This document shows positions 17,510 through 25,913 of a stretch of DNA of 36,666 bases, one piece after another. The DNA is from Psychrobacter lutiphocae DSM 21542. GTDB lineage: Bacteria > Pseudomonadota > Gammaproteobacteria > Pseudomonadales > Moraxellaceae. The notes beneath the pieces are model-generated. The model was not told where the DNA came from, searched no databases, and was given only the letters and a program-made list of their open reading frames with translations. The position numbers and the translations under genes were made by a program. Location of the stretch: positions 1 to 36,666 of the forward strand of contig NZ_KB907653.1 of the NCBI RefSeq assembly GCF_000382145.1, read 5' to 3'. The stretch's first letter is position 1; each line of letters starts with the position of its first letter.

Positions 17510-17855
17510 TGAGAAGCGTTAAGAAAAGGTCTGGGGGACCTTTTTAGCTTCGCAAGAGCCAAGCTGTGCTTGGCTAAAAGCTAAATACCTTGCATCATCT
17601 ATTAAAGATATATTGCGCAAGGGAAATCCTTTAAATAGGATTTCCAAAAAACTAAATACCTTTAATGACTATAAAGAGTCACTACCTTTTTAGCTTCGCA
17701 AGAGCCAAGCTGTGCTTGGCTAAAAGCTAAATACCTTGCATCATCTATTAAAGATATATTGCGCAAGAGAAAATCCCTTAGAGGGGATTTTCTGATAACT
17801 TAAATTCCTGCTAGATCTTACAAGGGAAATCCTTTAAATAGGATTTCCAAAAAAC
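17510..17855 (-). repeat. Repeat-rich leader of the tRNA operon
   Basis: Between promoter and tRNA-Val lie two identical 84-bp copies (17538-17621 and 17684-17767) and two identical 35-bp copies (17618-17652 and 17821-17855), plus a variant hairpin GAAAATCCC/GGGGATTTTC at 17767-17795. The 84-bp unit contains the stem AGCCAAGC/GCTTGGCT, and the 35-bp unit is the hairpin GGAAATCCT/AGGATTTCC. Just before tRNA-Val is AAAGGTC-CCCCA-GACCTTTT, which in the transcribed direction looks like a weak intrinsic terminator or processing hairpin. The structure is seen; a role in processing or attenuation is inferred. Confidence 0.85.
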
Positions 17856-17907
17856 CTAAATCTAACAACAAACAAAAGAACTATATATCCTCTGAATGTA
17901 GGAGCGT

Positions 17908-17935
17908 ATTATATACCTTATTTTAAATCTGTCAA
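17908..17935 (-). promoter_or_regulatory. Sigma70 promoter of the tRNA operon
   Basis: On the minus strand TTGACA (17930-17935) and TATAAT (17908-17913) are both perfect consensus hexamers with a 16-bp spacer, followed by ACGCTCCT, a GC-containing discriminator typical of stringently controlled stable-RNA promoters. It faces the tRNA-Val/tRNA-Asp genes about 400 bp downstream. Confidence 0.9.
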
Positions 17936-18001
17936 CTGTAATTTAAAATATACCACTAATATTAGTGGAAGTTATTTAAGTCATTACCGCCAGTCATGCA
18001 T

Positions 18002-18889
18002 TTAAGAGCGTGAATTATGATAGTGCTTCTGGGCTTTTAGCTGATGACGATTATAGGCGTGATAAAATACAAAAGGTAGCACCACAAAGTTCATTAAGAC
18101 CCCATAAATAGCTGAAGGTAAAGCAAACGCTGAAAGCTTATCTGACTGACTTAATAAACTGGCCAATGCGATACCCATAGCCCCATTTTGTAAGCTAACT
18201 TCAATGGCTAAAGTTCTGCTATCAGCTTCGTCCAAACCCATTAGACTCGAAATTATCAAGCTTGACCCTAATAGCAATACAGCCAACAACAAAACCAAAA
18301 TACCAATCTCAGAGATCTGTTGCAAAATTAAACCCCAGTTACTTACAATTGCGCCAAGTACCATTAAACCAAAAAGAATATTGGCCATTTGTTGCAGGCT
18401 ATTTTTCCATTTATTGACAAATATAGGGAAAAAGCGGCGTACTGCAATACCCAGTAATACAGGTATGGTGGTAATAAGTAATACTTTTAGCGACAAGGAA
18501 ACGATTGAAAAATCAACGGGTAAATCTTGGAAAAATAAAAGGTAAAAAAACCTTACCCATAAAGGTACGGTTAAGATAGCAATCATGCTAGTGATAGCGG
18601 TAAGCGCAATAGATAAAGCAATTTTACCTCCCGCATAATAGCTCATCATGTTACTGGTAATACCGCCTGCACAAATACTTAACAGCATGATGCCAAAACC
18701 AAGATAATCAGGTAGTTCAAACATAATGACCAAAAAATACGCCAATGCAGGTACCAACAATAGCTGCATTGCCAACCCTATAATCAAAGCTTTGGGTTTT
18801 GTTAATACTTGTTTAAAGTCCGAAAGTTGGGTTTGTAAACCTAATGCAAACATAATATATGCAAGAAATATAGGCAAAAGCTGGAACAT
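18002..18889 (-). CDS. Bile acid:sodium symporter (BASS) family transporter
   Basis: 295 residues with about nine to ten hydrophobic helices. Family-typical sequences are FALGLQTQLSDFKQVLTKPK near the start, LSICAGGITSNMMSYYAGGK, and EVSLQNGAMGIALA, the conserved helix-8 motif (E-V-x-x-Q-N) that lines the sodium and substrate sites. Known members carry bile acids, pyruvate, pantothenate or other organic acids with sodium; which one cannot be said here. The ATG at 18889 lacks a strong ribosome binding site. It lies upstream of the tRNA promoter on the same strand but as a separate unit. Confidence 0.9.
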   Translation of the reverse strand: MFQLLPIFLAYIMFALGLQTQLSDFKQVLTKPKALIIGLAMQLLLVPALAYFLVIMFELPDYLGFGIMLLSICAGGITSNMMSYYAGGKIALSIALTAITSMIAILTVPLWVRFFYLLFFQDLPVDFSIVSLSLKVLLITTIPVLLGIAVRRFFPIFVNKWKNSLQQMANILFGLMVLGAIVSNWGLILQQISEIGILVLLLAVLLLGSSLIISSLMGLDEADSRTLAIEVSLQNGAMGIALASLLSQSDKLSAFALPSAIYGVLMNFVVLPFVFYHAYNRHQLKAQKHYHNSRS

Positions 18890-19603
18890 AAAAAGTCTCG
18901 ATTAAAGGTTTTTGATTTGATAACTATGTTTTTATTTAAGCCATGTTTTTATTGAAGATATGTTTTTATTTAAGCCATGTTTTTATTGAGCAAGGGTTAG
19001 TGAAAATGACCTTTATAATGATGAAATCATAGCATAAATAGTTGCTGATAGAGGTGTATCTTTAATATGATAGTTAACGAATTTAATATGATAGTTAACG
19101 AAATCTAAAATGGTTATATTAAAGTTCAGCACTGCGCCAAAGGTTGTGTAGAGTAATTGGACTGATATTCCAGCTGTATTAAGTTACGAATTGATAGCAC
19201 AGTTAAATTAATAGCACAGTTAAATTAATAGAGTTAAATGTGCCCTATATAAGGCATGGTTTGATGAGGTGTTGGGATAATTATAGCACCTGTTAACAAA
19301 AATTAATCAGATACACCCTGTATAGCTGACATAAATTTAAGTAAGCTATTGATTCACATCAAGCAGTTAATTAGGTTCGGTTGAATAGTTAGCATATATG
19401 TCTGATAGTAGTTTGGTCTGAAAAAATCATTTTCGTATAAAATAAAAATAGGCTAAATTTTTTCGACGCAGACAATGTTCAACAGACTCTAGCCAAAAAA
19501 AATCACCCAAATAATAGGTATTATTTTGCACACATCTTGCTCCTCGTCAATAGTTACAGCAAGTCCAACACCGGCAACGACAAGTCAACTGCCCACTGTG
19601 ACA
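18890..19603. other. Long AT-rich intergenic region with three tandem duplications
   Basis: Between the BASS gene and the osmoprotectant transporter. It contains three tandem duplications: 34 bp at 18926-18990 (ATGTTTTTATTTAAGCC twice), 21 bp at 19061-19102 (TTTAATATGATAGTTAACGA) and 17 bp at 19194-19227 (ATAGCACAGTTAAATTA). No RNA gene or frame of note is seen. The promoter of the downstream gene should lie here but no convincing hexamer pair stands out. Confidence 0.75.
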
Positions 19604-21592
19604 ATGACTTTAATACAAAAGCTTCTATGTGGCTTAATGCTCTTATGTTTGTCATTTTGGTCAGCACCAGCGATAGCCGCTTGTGGTGATGTAAATAGTG
19701 ATTCTATTAAGTTTGGTTCATTGACGTGGGAGAGTGGTCAGTTTATCTCAGCAGTATTGCAGCTGATTGTAGAAGATGGTTATGGTTGCCAGACTCAGCG
19801 TGTACCAGGCGCAGGACCCGCATTAGAGACCGCTTTGGCACAAGATGATATTCAGGTCATTGGCGAGCAGTGGGTTGGACGTTCACCGATAATGGAAGCT
19901 GCTATTGCCCAAGGGCAAGCTTCTGTGATTGGCAATACCTTGAAGGGCGGTGCAACTCAGGGTTGGTATGTGCCAAGCTATGTACTTGAAGATAACCCAG
20001 AATTAACCAGCTATCAAGATTTATCAAAATTTGCACATTTATTTACAGATCCAGAAAACCCAGTCAATGCTCGCTTTTTAAACTGTCCTACTGGTTGGAC
20101 TTGTGAGGTGTTTAATAGTCATTTATTGCGTAATATAGGTCTAACTCAGCCCAATCAAATGGGTATCAAGTTTAACAATGTGCATCCAGGCACAGGGGCA
20201 GCATTAGATGCAGAAATTGCCTCTGCCTTTGAGCAGCGTAAGCCGTTATTATTTTATTATTGGCAACCGACAGGGCTGATGGCCAAGTATGAGTTTGCCC
20301 CCATTGCGTTTCCTCCCCATGATAGCCAGTGTTGGGATCAGTTGCTTGATGCCAACAGCCAGACAGATTGTGTCTCAGGATTCCCGATATCAGATCTGGG
20401 TATTGCGATCTCAACTCCTTTTGAACACGCCAATCCTGAGCTTGTAGCCGCCTTCCGTCAAGTACAGTTTACTCCAGACACGTTAAATGATGCTATCTTG
20501 CAAATGAGTGAAAAGAAACGAAGTGGCGAGGCACAGGCCAAAATATTTTTACAGCAAAACCCACAAGTATGGCAACACTGGCTAACTCATGAAGCGGCAC
20601 AAAATCTTGCACGCTCATTAAATATTAGTTTGGATAGCGTATCAGCAGAGTCAAGTAAATTAAGTGAGACTACTGGACACTCTGGAACGACAGAAAAAAA
20701 GCAGTCTATAACCATAACCGCATCAAATAAACCATTTAACTGGTTTCCCGAGTGGTCATTTGAAACTTCATTAAATAACGCATTAAGCTATGTAGTACAA
20801 CATTTTGGTGATGTATTTCGCTCTATCAGCCAAGTTACCCTAAGCTATTTATTGCTACCTTTTGAGCGTCTACTGCGTATCACACCGCCTTGGTTGTTGA
20901 TTGTACTGGTCGCTATTTTAGGTTGGTTTGCTACTCGTAAATTATGGTTTGCTGCTGCTTGTGGGGCAGGATTATTTTTAATTGGTGCCTTTGGGCTATG
21001 GTCAGCTTTGGTTCAGACACTGGCGTTACTATTAGTAGCTGTGTTAGTCACTATGTTGATTGGTATCCCTATGGGTATTTTGATGGCTGGCAGTCAATGG
21101 TTAAGGAAGATACTTACCCCTGTATTAGATGTGATGCAGACTATGCCAAGCTTTGTCTATTTAATTCCAGTATTAATGCTGTTTGGTATTGGGAAAGTGC
21201 CTGCGTTATTTGCTACTGTTATTTATGCGCTGCCTCCTTTAATTCGCTTGACTATGCTTGGGATTAAGCAAGTGCCTCATGAGATTGTTGAAGCTGGACG
21301 CTCTTTTGGTAGCAATCATATTCAGTTGTTGTTTTGGATTAAGTTGCCTCAAGCTTTGCCTAGTATTATGGCAGGCATCAATCAGGCGGTAATGATGTCG
21401 CTGTCTATGGTGGTACTTGCCTCTATGATTGGCGCTCCTGGACTGGGTGAAGATGTGTTGCAATCAATTCAAACTTTAAATATTGGGCAAGGATTACAAG
21501 CAGGTACTGCCATTGTGATTATAGCCATTATCATTGACCGCATTACGCAAGCTTTTGGGAAAGGTCGTCGTGCTCGTGATGAGCTTATTTAG
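19604..21592 (+). CDS. Glycine betaine/choline-type ABC importer: substrate-binding protein fused to permease
   Basis: From the ATG at 19604, about 662 residues. A signal peptide (MTLIQKLLCGLMLLCLSFWS to APAIAA) is followed by an OpuAC/ProX-like binding domain (SIKFGSLTWESGQFISAVLQ, VPGAGPALETALAQDDIQVI), a Ser/Thr-rich linker near residue 355, and a ProW-like permease with about six helices. The permease has the ABC EAA-type loop EAGRSFGSNHIQLLFWIKLP and MIGAPGLGEDVLQSIQTLNIG. A TTG at 19526 would add 26 residues ahead of the signal peptide, which is less plausible. Domain order is binding protein then permease, the reverse of OpuABC. The stop codon lies within the end of a family B MITE. 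The ATPase follows 371 bp downstream. Confidence 0.9.
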   Translation: MTLIQKLLCGLMLLCLSFWSAPAIAACGDVNSDSIKFGSLTWESGQFISAVLQLIVEDGYGCQTQRVPGAGPALETALAQDDIQVIGEQWVGRSPIMEAAIAQGQASVIGNTLKGGATQGWYVPSYVLEDNPELTSYQDLSKFAHLFTDPENPVNARFLNCPTGWTCEVFNSHLLRNIGLTQPNQMGIKFNNVHPGTGAALDAEIASAFEQRKPLLFYYWQPTGLMAKYEFAPIAFPPHDSQCWDQLLDANSQTDCVSGFPISDLGIAISTPFEHANPELVAAFRQVQFTPDTLNDAILQMSEKKRSGEAQAKIFLQQNPQVWQHWLTHEAAQNLARSLNISLDSVSAESSKLSETTGHSGTTEKKQSITITASNKPFNWFPEWSFETSLNNALSYVVQHFGDVFRSISQVTLSYLLLPFERLLRITPPWLLIVLVAILGWFATRKLWFAAACGAGLFLIGAFGLWSALVQTLALLLVAVLVTMLIGIPMGILMAGSQWLRKILTPVLDVMQTMPSFVYLIPVLMLFGIGKVPALFATVIYALPPLIRLTMLGIKQVPHEIVEAGRSFGSNHIQLLFWIKLPQALPSIMAGINQAVMMSLSMVVLASMIGAPGLGEDVLQSIQTLNIGQGLQAGTAIVIIAIIIDRITQAFGKGRRARDELI

Positions 21593-21909
21593 GACGCGTC
21601 TCGAATTTAGGGCGTCAATTGATACTCTGAAGATTGGCGGAGCTAATAATAGGGCGTGTCCCTATTTGCAAATACAGTAAGTTATGGTCTTGCAAATACA
21701 GTAAGTTATGGTCTAAAAATGGCTATATTTTTTGCCAAAGTGTGTCTAATTTCTAGCTAATATGCCTATATTATCTTCTAAATTATTCGTGTTTGAAAAA
21801 AAATCTATCTCATTTTTAGTCTCATAATCCAAATAGGGACACGCCCTAAAGTCTGAGCTATATTTTTTTAGCTATTTAAATGTTGTTGCACGAATTGAAG
21901 ATACGCCCT
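21589..21909. mobile_element. Family B MITE-like element, outer copy (about 320 bp), degenerate
   Basis: The left end TTAGGACGCGTCTCGAATT begins inside the stop codon of the binding protein-permease gene. The right end, read inward from 21910, is TTAGGGCGTATCTTCAATTC. A second TTAGGGCGTCAATTG start lies at 21608. These match the ends of other family B copies at 24800 and 34112. The interior is interrupted by a complete inner copy. Confidence 0.55.
21650..21848. mobile_element. Family B MITE, inner copy (199 bp, perfect 19-bp ends)
   Basis: TAGGGCGTGTCCCTATTTG at 21650-21668 has its exact reverse complement at 21830-21848. No coding frame inside. It carries an internal 24-bp tandem duplication (21666-21713, TTGCAAATACAG plus TAAGTTATGGTC). 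Perfect ends suggest recent activity. It separates the permease gene from its ATPase gene. Confidence 0.85.
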
Positions 21910-21963
21910 AACAACACATTTGACTAAAATCATTAAAGTACCTTACACTGGAATTGTTTTGTT

Positions 21964-22845
21964 ATGAGTCATATCCGCTTAGAAAATGTGAGTAAAGTTT
22001 TTGATGCTAGCCCTGCCGAGGCCAACAAGGTACTAAAGCTTTTGGCACAAGGTATGAGCAGTAGTGAGGTGCGTGAGAAAACTGGTTATTCAGTGGGTCT
22101 GTATGATATTAATTTAAGCATAGAAGCTGGTGAGCTACATTGTATTATGGGCTTATCTGGATCGGGAAAATCTACTTTAGTGCGCCATATCAATCGCTTA
22201 ATAGATCCTACGCAAGGCAAGATTTGGATAGATACCCAGTATAGTGTCGGAGTACCTACTTATCTTCAGGACGCTGAGCAGTTATCCAAGCAGCCTAATA
22301 TCATTAATGTACTTAGTTTAAGTGATAAGCCTTTGCAGCAATTTCGCCAAAACAATGTCAGTATGGTATTTCAGCACTTTGGTTTGGTGCCACATATGAC
22401 AGTAATTCAAAACGTTGCTTATGGACTGCGCGTACGTAAAATGGCTAAGTCTGAGCGCCATGAGATAGCTCGCCACTGGCTACACGAGGTTGGGTTAGAT
22501 GGCATAGAGTACAGTTATCCAGATGAGTTATCTGGGGGTATGCAGCAGCGAGTTGGTCTGGCACGAGCGCTGGCGGTAGATACGCCAATTATTTTGATGG
22601 ATGAGGCATTTTCTGCGTTAGACCCTTTAATTAGAGCCCAGTTACAAGCGCAGTTATTACAGTTACAAGATAGGTTGAACAAAACCATCGTCTTTATCAC
22701 TCATGATATTGATGAAGCTGCAGGATTTGGGGGGCAAATTAGTATCCTAAACGGTGGGCGCTTGGTACAAACAGGCAGTATAGACGAGCTTCGTACAAAT
22801 CCAGCCGATGCCTATGTTGAGCGTTTTATGGTAGCAAAAGGCTAG
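21964..22845 (+). CDS. Glycine betaine/choline-type ABC importer, ATP-binding protein (ProV-like, no CBS domains)
   Basis: 293 residues. Walker A GLSGSGKST, Q-loop VFQHFGLVPHMTV, signature LSGGMQQRVGLARAL, Walker B PIILMDEAFSALDP, and switch His in FITHDIDEA. The N-terminal extension ANKVLKLLAQGMSSSEVREK is typical of ProV/OpuAA ATPases, but the C-terminal tandem CBS domains that sense ionic strength in E. coli ProV and OpuA are missing, since the protein ends soon after YVERFMVAKG. It pairs with the fused binding protein-permease upstream. The gap contains nested MITEs, so co-transcription may now be weak. Confidence 0.93.
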   Translation: MSHIRLENVSKVFDASPAEANKVLKLLAQGMSSSEVREKTGYSVGLYDINLSIEAGELHCIMGLSGSGKSTLVRHINRLIDPTQGKIWIDTQYSVGVPTYLQDAEQLSKQPNIINVLSLSDKPLQQFRQNNVSMVFQHFGLVPHMTVIQNVAYGLRVRKMAKSERHEIARHWLHEVGLDGIEYSYPDELSGGMQQRVGLARALAVDTPIILMDEAFSALDPLIRAQLQAQLLQLQDRLNKTIVFITHDIDEAAGFGGQISILNGGRLVQTGSIDELRTNPADAYVERFMVAKG

Positions 22846-22874
22846 GGCTATATCACCATAAGTGTCTGACTATA

Positions 22875-23010
22875 ATAGGACTTACGCACGAGTAGATAGT
22901 ATGGCAACTGGTAATCGTTTATGAATCCTCTGAAGGTAGAGCCAGACGCTCCATAAATAATTAGCAGTCACTTTTAAAGCCTTGAAAGCGTATTTTTGCG
23001 TAAGTCCTAT
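22875..23010. mobile_element. Family C MITE (136 bp)
   Basis: ATAGGACTTACGCA at 22875-22888 has its perfect inverse at 22997-23010. No coding capacity inside. Flanks are AT-rich (TATA/ATAATATA). GGACTTACGCA-type ends occur on several transposon families; the parent is not in the window. It lies between the ATPase gene and the aldehyde dehydrogenase gene. The rest of 22846-23379 shows nothing else definite. Confidence 0.85.
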
Positions 23011-23379
23011 ATAATATATAGCTTTGATTTATTTCAACTTTTATTACTGCCTTTTAAATAAAACCATGTCTAAAAATAAAAACATCCCAAGGCAATGTGT
23101 TAAGTGTAATCCCTATTATATTCATCGTATCAGCAGATGACAGCCTTTATATATTTGTAACTGGTTAACATAGTGTTGACAGTTTATTACATCTTATAAA
23201 AGTACGATGCTGACTGCCCTGTTATGCTATTTAATGTTTATGCTATTTGGTGTTAATAAAAGAGATACTGCGTAAATAGCATAAATATACACATAATGTA
23301 ATCATAAATGCATAAACCAGAGAAAAGCTAAGCGCAAGCAATACAAGTAGAATAAAATAAAAGGAAAAAGGAAACTATT

Positions 23380-24780
23380 ATGGCTAATGCTAATATTACA
23401 ACCGTAAACCCAGCCACAGGCAAAGACATTGCTTCTTATCAGTATATGACGGATGCAGAAGTTGAACGTATTATTGATGAGTCGCATGACGCATTTTTGA
23501 AATGGCGTGAGACGTCGCATGATGAGCGTGCTAAAGTGATAGCATCAATTTCAGCCAAGTTATTAGAATACAAAGATGAGCTGGCAAAGTTGATGACTGA
23601 AGAGCGGGGGAAAACATATGAACATAGTTTACAGGAAGTGGATTTGTGTCGCTCAATTTGTGATTATACCGCTAATGTAGGTGTCGCAGCGCTAGCAGAT
23701 GATGAGCGTGAGATTAAAGGTATCAAAAAAGGTATTGTTACTTATCAGCCAATTGGTATTATTTATGGTATTCAGCCCTGGAACTATCCAGCGTATCAAG
23801 TCATTCGTTATACCATTGCCAACTTAATGGCAGGTAATAGCATACTATTAAAGCATGCATCGAATGTGACTGGATCAGGTCTATTAATCGAAAAAATCTT
23901 GCATGAGTCAGACTTACCTAAGGCATTATTCCGTACTTTAGTCATTAGTCACGATCAATCAGAAAAAATTATTGAGCACACAAAAGTGCGTGGTGTGACC
24001 TTAACGGGTAGCGAAAAAGCAGGCGCTATTGTTGCTCAACAAGCAGCAAAAGTTTTGAAAAAAACAGTGATGGAGCTTGGTTCGAATGATGCCTTCATTG
24101 TTCTAGAAGATGCAGACTTAGAGTTAGCAGCTGCTACTTGCGCCTTTGCACGCTTATACAATAACGGTGAAACTTGTGTAGCGGCTAAGCGTTTTGTGGT
24201 CGTTGATAGTGTTTATGATAAGTTCCGTGAGCTACTTATCTCTGAATTTGAAAAATATACTGTCGGTGATCCAATGGATGAGGCGACCAAAGTGGGTCCA
24301 CTCTCTACTGCAAAACAGCGTGATACTTTGACTAGGCAAGTTGATGCTAGTATCGAAAATGGCGCAACCGTTGCATATCAAGCCACTCTTGCTTCTGACT
24401 TAGCCCCAGCAGGTGCGTTTTATCCACCAACAATTTTAGAAAACATCACCGAAGATCAGCCAGCTTATAAAGATGAGTTGTTTGGTCCAGTAGCTGCTTT
24501 AATCCGTGCTAAAGACGAAGAGGATGCATTCCGTATTGCTAATGACAGTCGTTATGGTCTAGGTGGCGGTGTATTCTCAAAAGATGAAGACAAAGCGATT
24601 CGTCTGGCCAGTAAATATTTTGATACCGGCATGGTCTATATTAATGGTTATAGCTTAGTACAGCCAGGCTTGCCCTTTGGTGGGGTAAAACAGTCTGGTT
24701 ATGGACGTGAGCATGGCGGCTTTGGTATCAAAGAATTTGTCAATATCAAAGCGGTGCATGTAGTTGACCGTGCACCTTAG
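23380..24780 (+). CDS. NAD(P)-dependent aldehyde dehydrogenase, succinate-semialdehyde dehydrogenase-like
   Basis: 466 residues with the aldehyde dehydrogenase fold. The oxyanion Asn134 is in QPWNYP, Lys158 binds cofactor, the general base is Glu232 in VMELGSNDAF, and the nucleophile Cys266 is in NNGETCVAAKRF. The C-terminus PFGGVKQSGYGREHGGFGIK matches short-type SSADH/GabD-like enzymes. The usual ELGGSDPF motif reads ELGSNDAF here. SSADH oxidises succinate semialdehyde to succinate; the true substrate could be another small aldehyde. AGGAAA precedes the ATG. Next to an osmoprotectant importer, betaine aldehyde is an alternative, but the sequence looks closer to SSADH-like enzymes. Confidence 0.88.
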   Translation: MANANITTVNPATGKDIASYQYMTDAEVERIIDESHDAFLKWRETSHDERAKVIASISAKLLEYKDELAKLMTEERGKTYEHSLQEVDLCRSICDYTANVGVAALADDEREIKGIKKGIVTYQPIGIIYGIQPWNYPAYQVIRYTIANLMAGNSILLKHASNVTGSGLLIEKILHESDLPKALFRTLVISHDQSEKIIEHTKVRGVTLTGSEKAGAIVAQQAAKVLKKTVMELGSNDAFIVLEDADLELAAATCAFARLYNNGETCVAAKRFVVVDSVYDKFRELLISEFEKYTVGDPMDEATKVGPLSTAKQRDTLTRQVDASIENGATVAYQATLASDLAPAGAFYPPTILENITEDQPAYKDELFGPVAALIRAKDEEDAFRIANDSRYGLGGGVFSKDEDKAIRLASKYFDTGMVYINGYSLVQPGLPFGGVKQSGYGREHGGFGIKEFVNIKAVHVVDRAP

Positions 24781-24799
24781 GCCTTTAGAGAGACTGCAC

Positions 24800-24987
24800 T
24801 TAGAGGCTGTCCTCAATTCGTACAGTGATATTAAAATAAGTTAAAAAACAGCAAAATTTTGTCAAACGGTGTTAAGTAACGGAGTTAATATTTTGATATT
24901 AGCTCCGTTATTTTGCTTATCTGAGGCAGATGTCTGGCAAGGTTTATCTTATTTATTTTCTTATCAAGCAAATAGGGACAGCCCCTA
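24800..24987. mobile_element. Family B MITE (188 bp)
   Basis: Left end TTAGAGGCTGTCCTCAATTC and right end, read inward, TAGGGGCTGTCCCTATTTGC: 11 of the first 12 bases after the outer T agree. The interior CGTACAGTGATATTAAAAT is shared with the partial copy near 34922. It contains a strong hairpin TAACGGAGTTAATA/TATTAGCTCCGTTA (24877-24910). Located between the aldehyde dehydrogenase gene and the ThiXYZ-like operon. Confidence 0.75.
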
Positions 24988-25105
24988 GTTGTGTTTGACT
25001 GCCTTGTTTCTTAGCTCTCTGACTACGGCTTATGGATATAGTAAGTTAAAAATAATAAAGTAAAATAATTAGACATCGAACAACCATACACCTCATCGGA
25101 TAATA

Positions 25106-25885
25106 ATGAACACTAAGTCCTCTGCGTCTGATATACAGACTAAAGCCATTAGCTTTATAAAAAGTAACGTGTTAATTGTGCTAATACTATTGGTATGGCA
25201 AGTCTGTGTGTGGCTACAATTTATTCCAGATTATCTACTACCATCACCAATTCAAATAGTGCAGGCCTTTATTGAGGACTTTCCTTTACTAGTGATGCAT
25301 GCTAAATACACTTTAGCAACCGCTTTTATTGGCACTACAATTGGTCTGCTGATTAGCTTTATACTGTCGATTTGTATGGATTTATCAAAAACAATCAAAG
25401 AGTTGGTGTACCCTGTTATTTTGCTAAATCAAACCATACCGACCATTGCTATTGCGCCCTTGTTAATTATTTGGCTAGGTTATGGCATTATGCCTAAGGT
25501 AGTGCTGGTAGTTTTGTCAGTATTTTTCCCGATTACTATTGCATTAGTCGATGGTTATCAATCAGTAAGCCGAGAGCATCTTAATTTATTTAAGTCTATG
25601 CAGGCATCAAAATATCAGCTGTATCGACATTTAAAGATTCCGTCTGCGATGGGGTCATTCTTTACTGGCCTTAAAGTGGCTCTGTCTTATGCACTGATTT
25701 CTGCGGTGATTGCTGAGTGGCTTGGTGGTTATTATGGCTTGGGGGTATATATGACTCGGGTGCGTAAGTCGTATGATTTGGATAGTATGTTTGCGGTGAT
25801 ATTTTTTATTAGCTTTTTGACCATTTTGCTTATTGCTTTGGTAAAGTGGTTGGAGCGACGGGTATTAAAGCAGCATTTTTTATAA
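25106..25885 (+). CDS. ABC transporter permease (ThiX-like / SsuC-type)
   Basis: 259 residues with about six to seven membrane helices and the ABC permease loop (SREHLNLFKSMQASKYQLYR to HLKIPSAMGSFFTGL, EAA-type). The YLLPSPIQIVQAFIEDFP stretch near residue 50 is typical of the nitrate/taurine/ThiX permease group. The first gene of a three-gene unit (permease, binding lipoprotein, ATPase; gaps 28 and 80 bp), which as a set resembles ThiXYZ importers of formylaminopyrimidine, a thiamine breakdown product. GGAT lies eight bases before the ATG. No TPP riboswitch is visible upstream. Confidence 0.88.
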   Translation: MNTKSSASDIQTKAISFIKSNVLIVLILLVWQVCVWLQFIPDYLLPSPIQIVQAFIEDFPLLVMHAKYTLATAFIGTTIGLLISFILSICMDLSKTIKELVYPVILLNQTIPTIAIAPLLIIWLGYGIMPKVVLVVLSVFFPITIALVDGYQSVSREHLNLFKSMQASKYQLYRHLKIPSAMGSFFTGLKVALSYALISAVIAEWLGGYYGLGVYMTRVRKSYDLDSMFAVIFFISFLTILLIALVKWLERRVLKQHFL

Positions 25886-25913
25886 TTTTTTTAATTTACT
25901 AAAAGGATTTATT

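Noticed and set aside
19526..19603. Upstream TTG start for the transporter fusion
   Set aside because: It would put 26 Ser/Thr/Pro-rich residues ahead of a normal signal peptide, which is unlikely for an exported protein.
24990..25105. Possible TPP riboswitch before the ThiXYZ-like operon
   Set aside because: A CTCATCGGATAATAATG stretch looks a little like the 3' part of a THI element, but the CTGAGA core and P1/P3 pairing are absent and a MITE occupies much of the gap.
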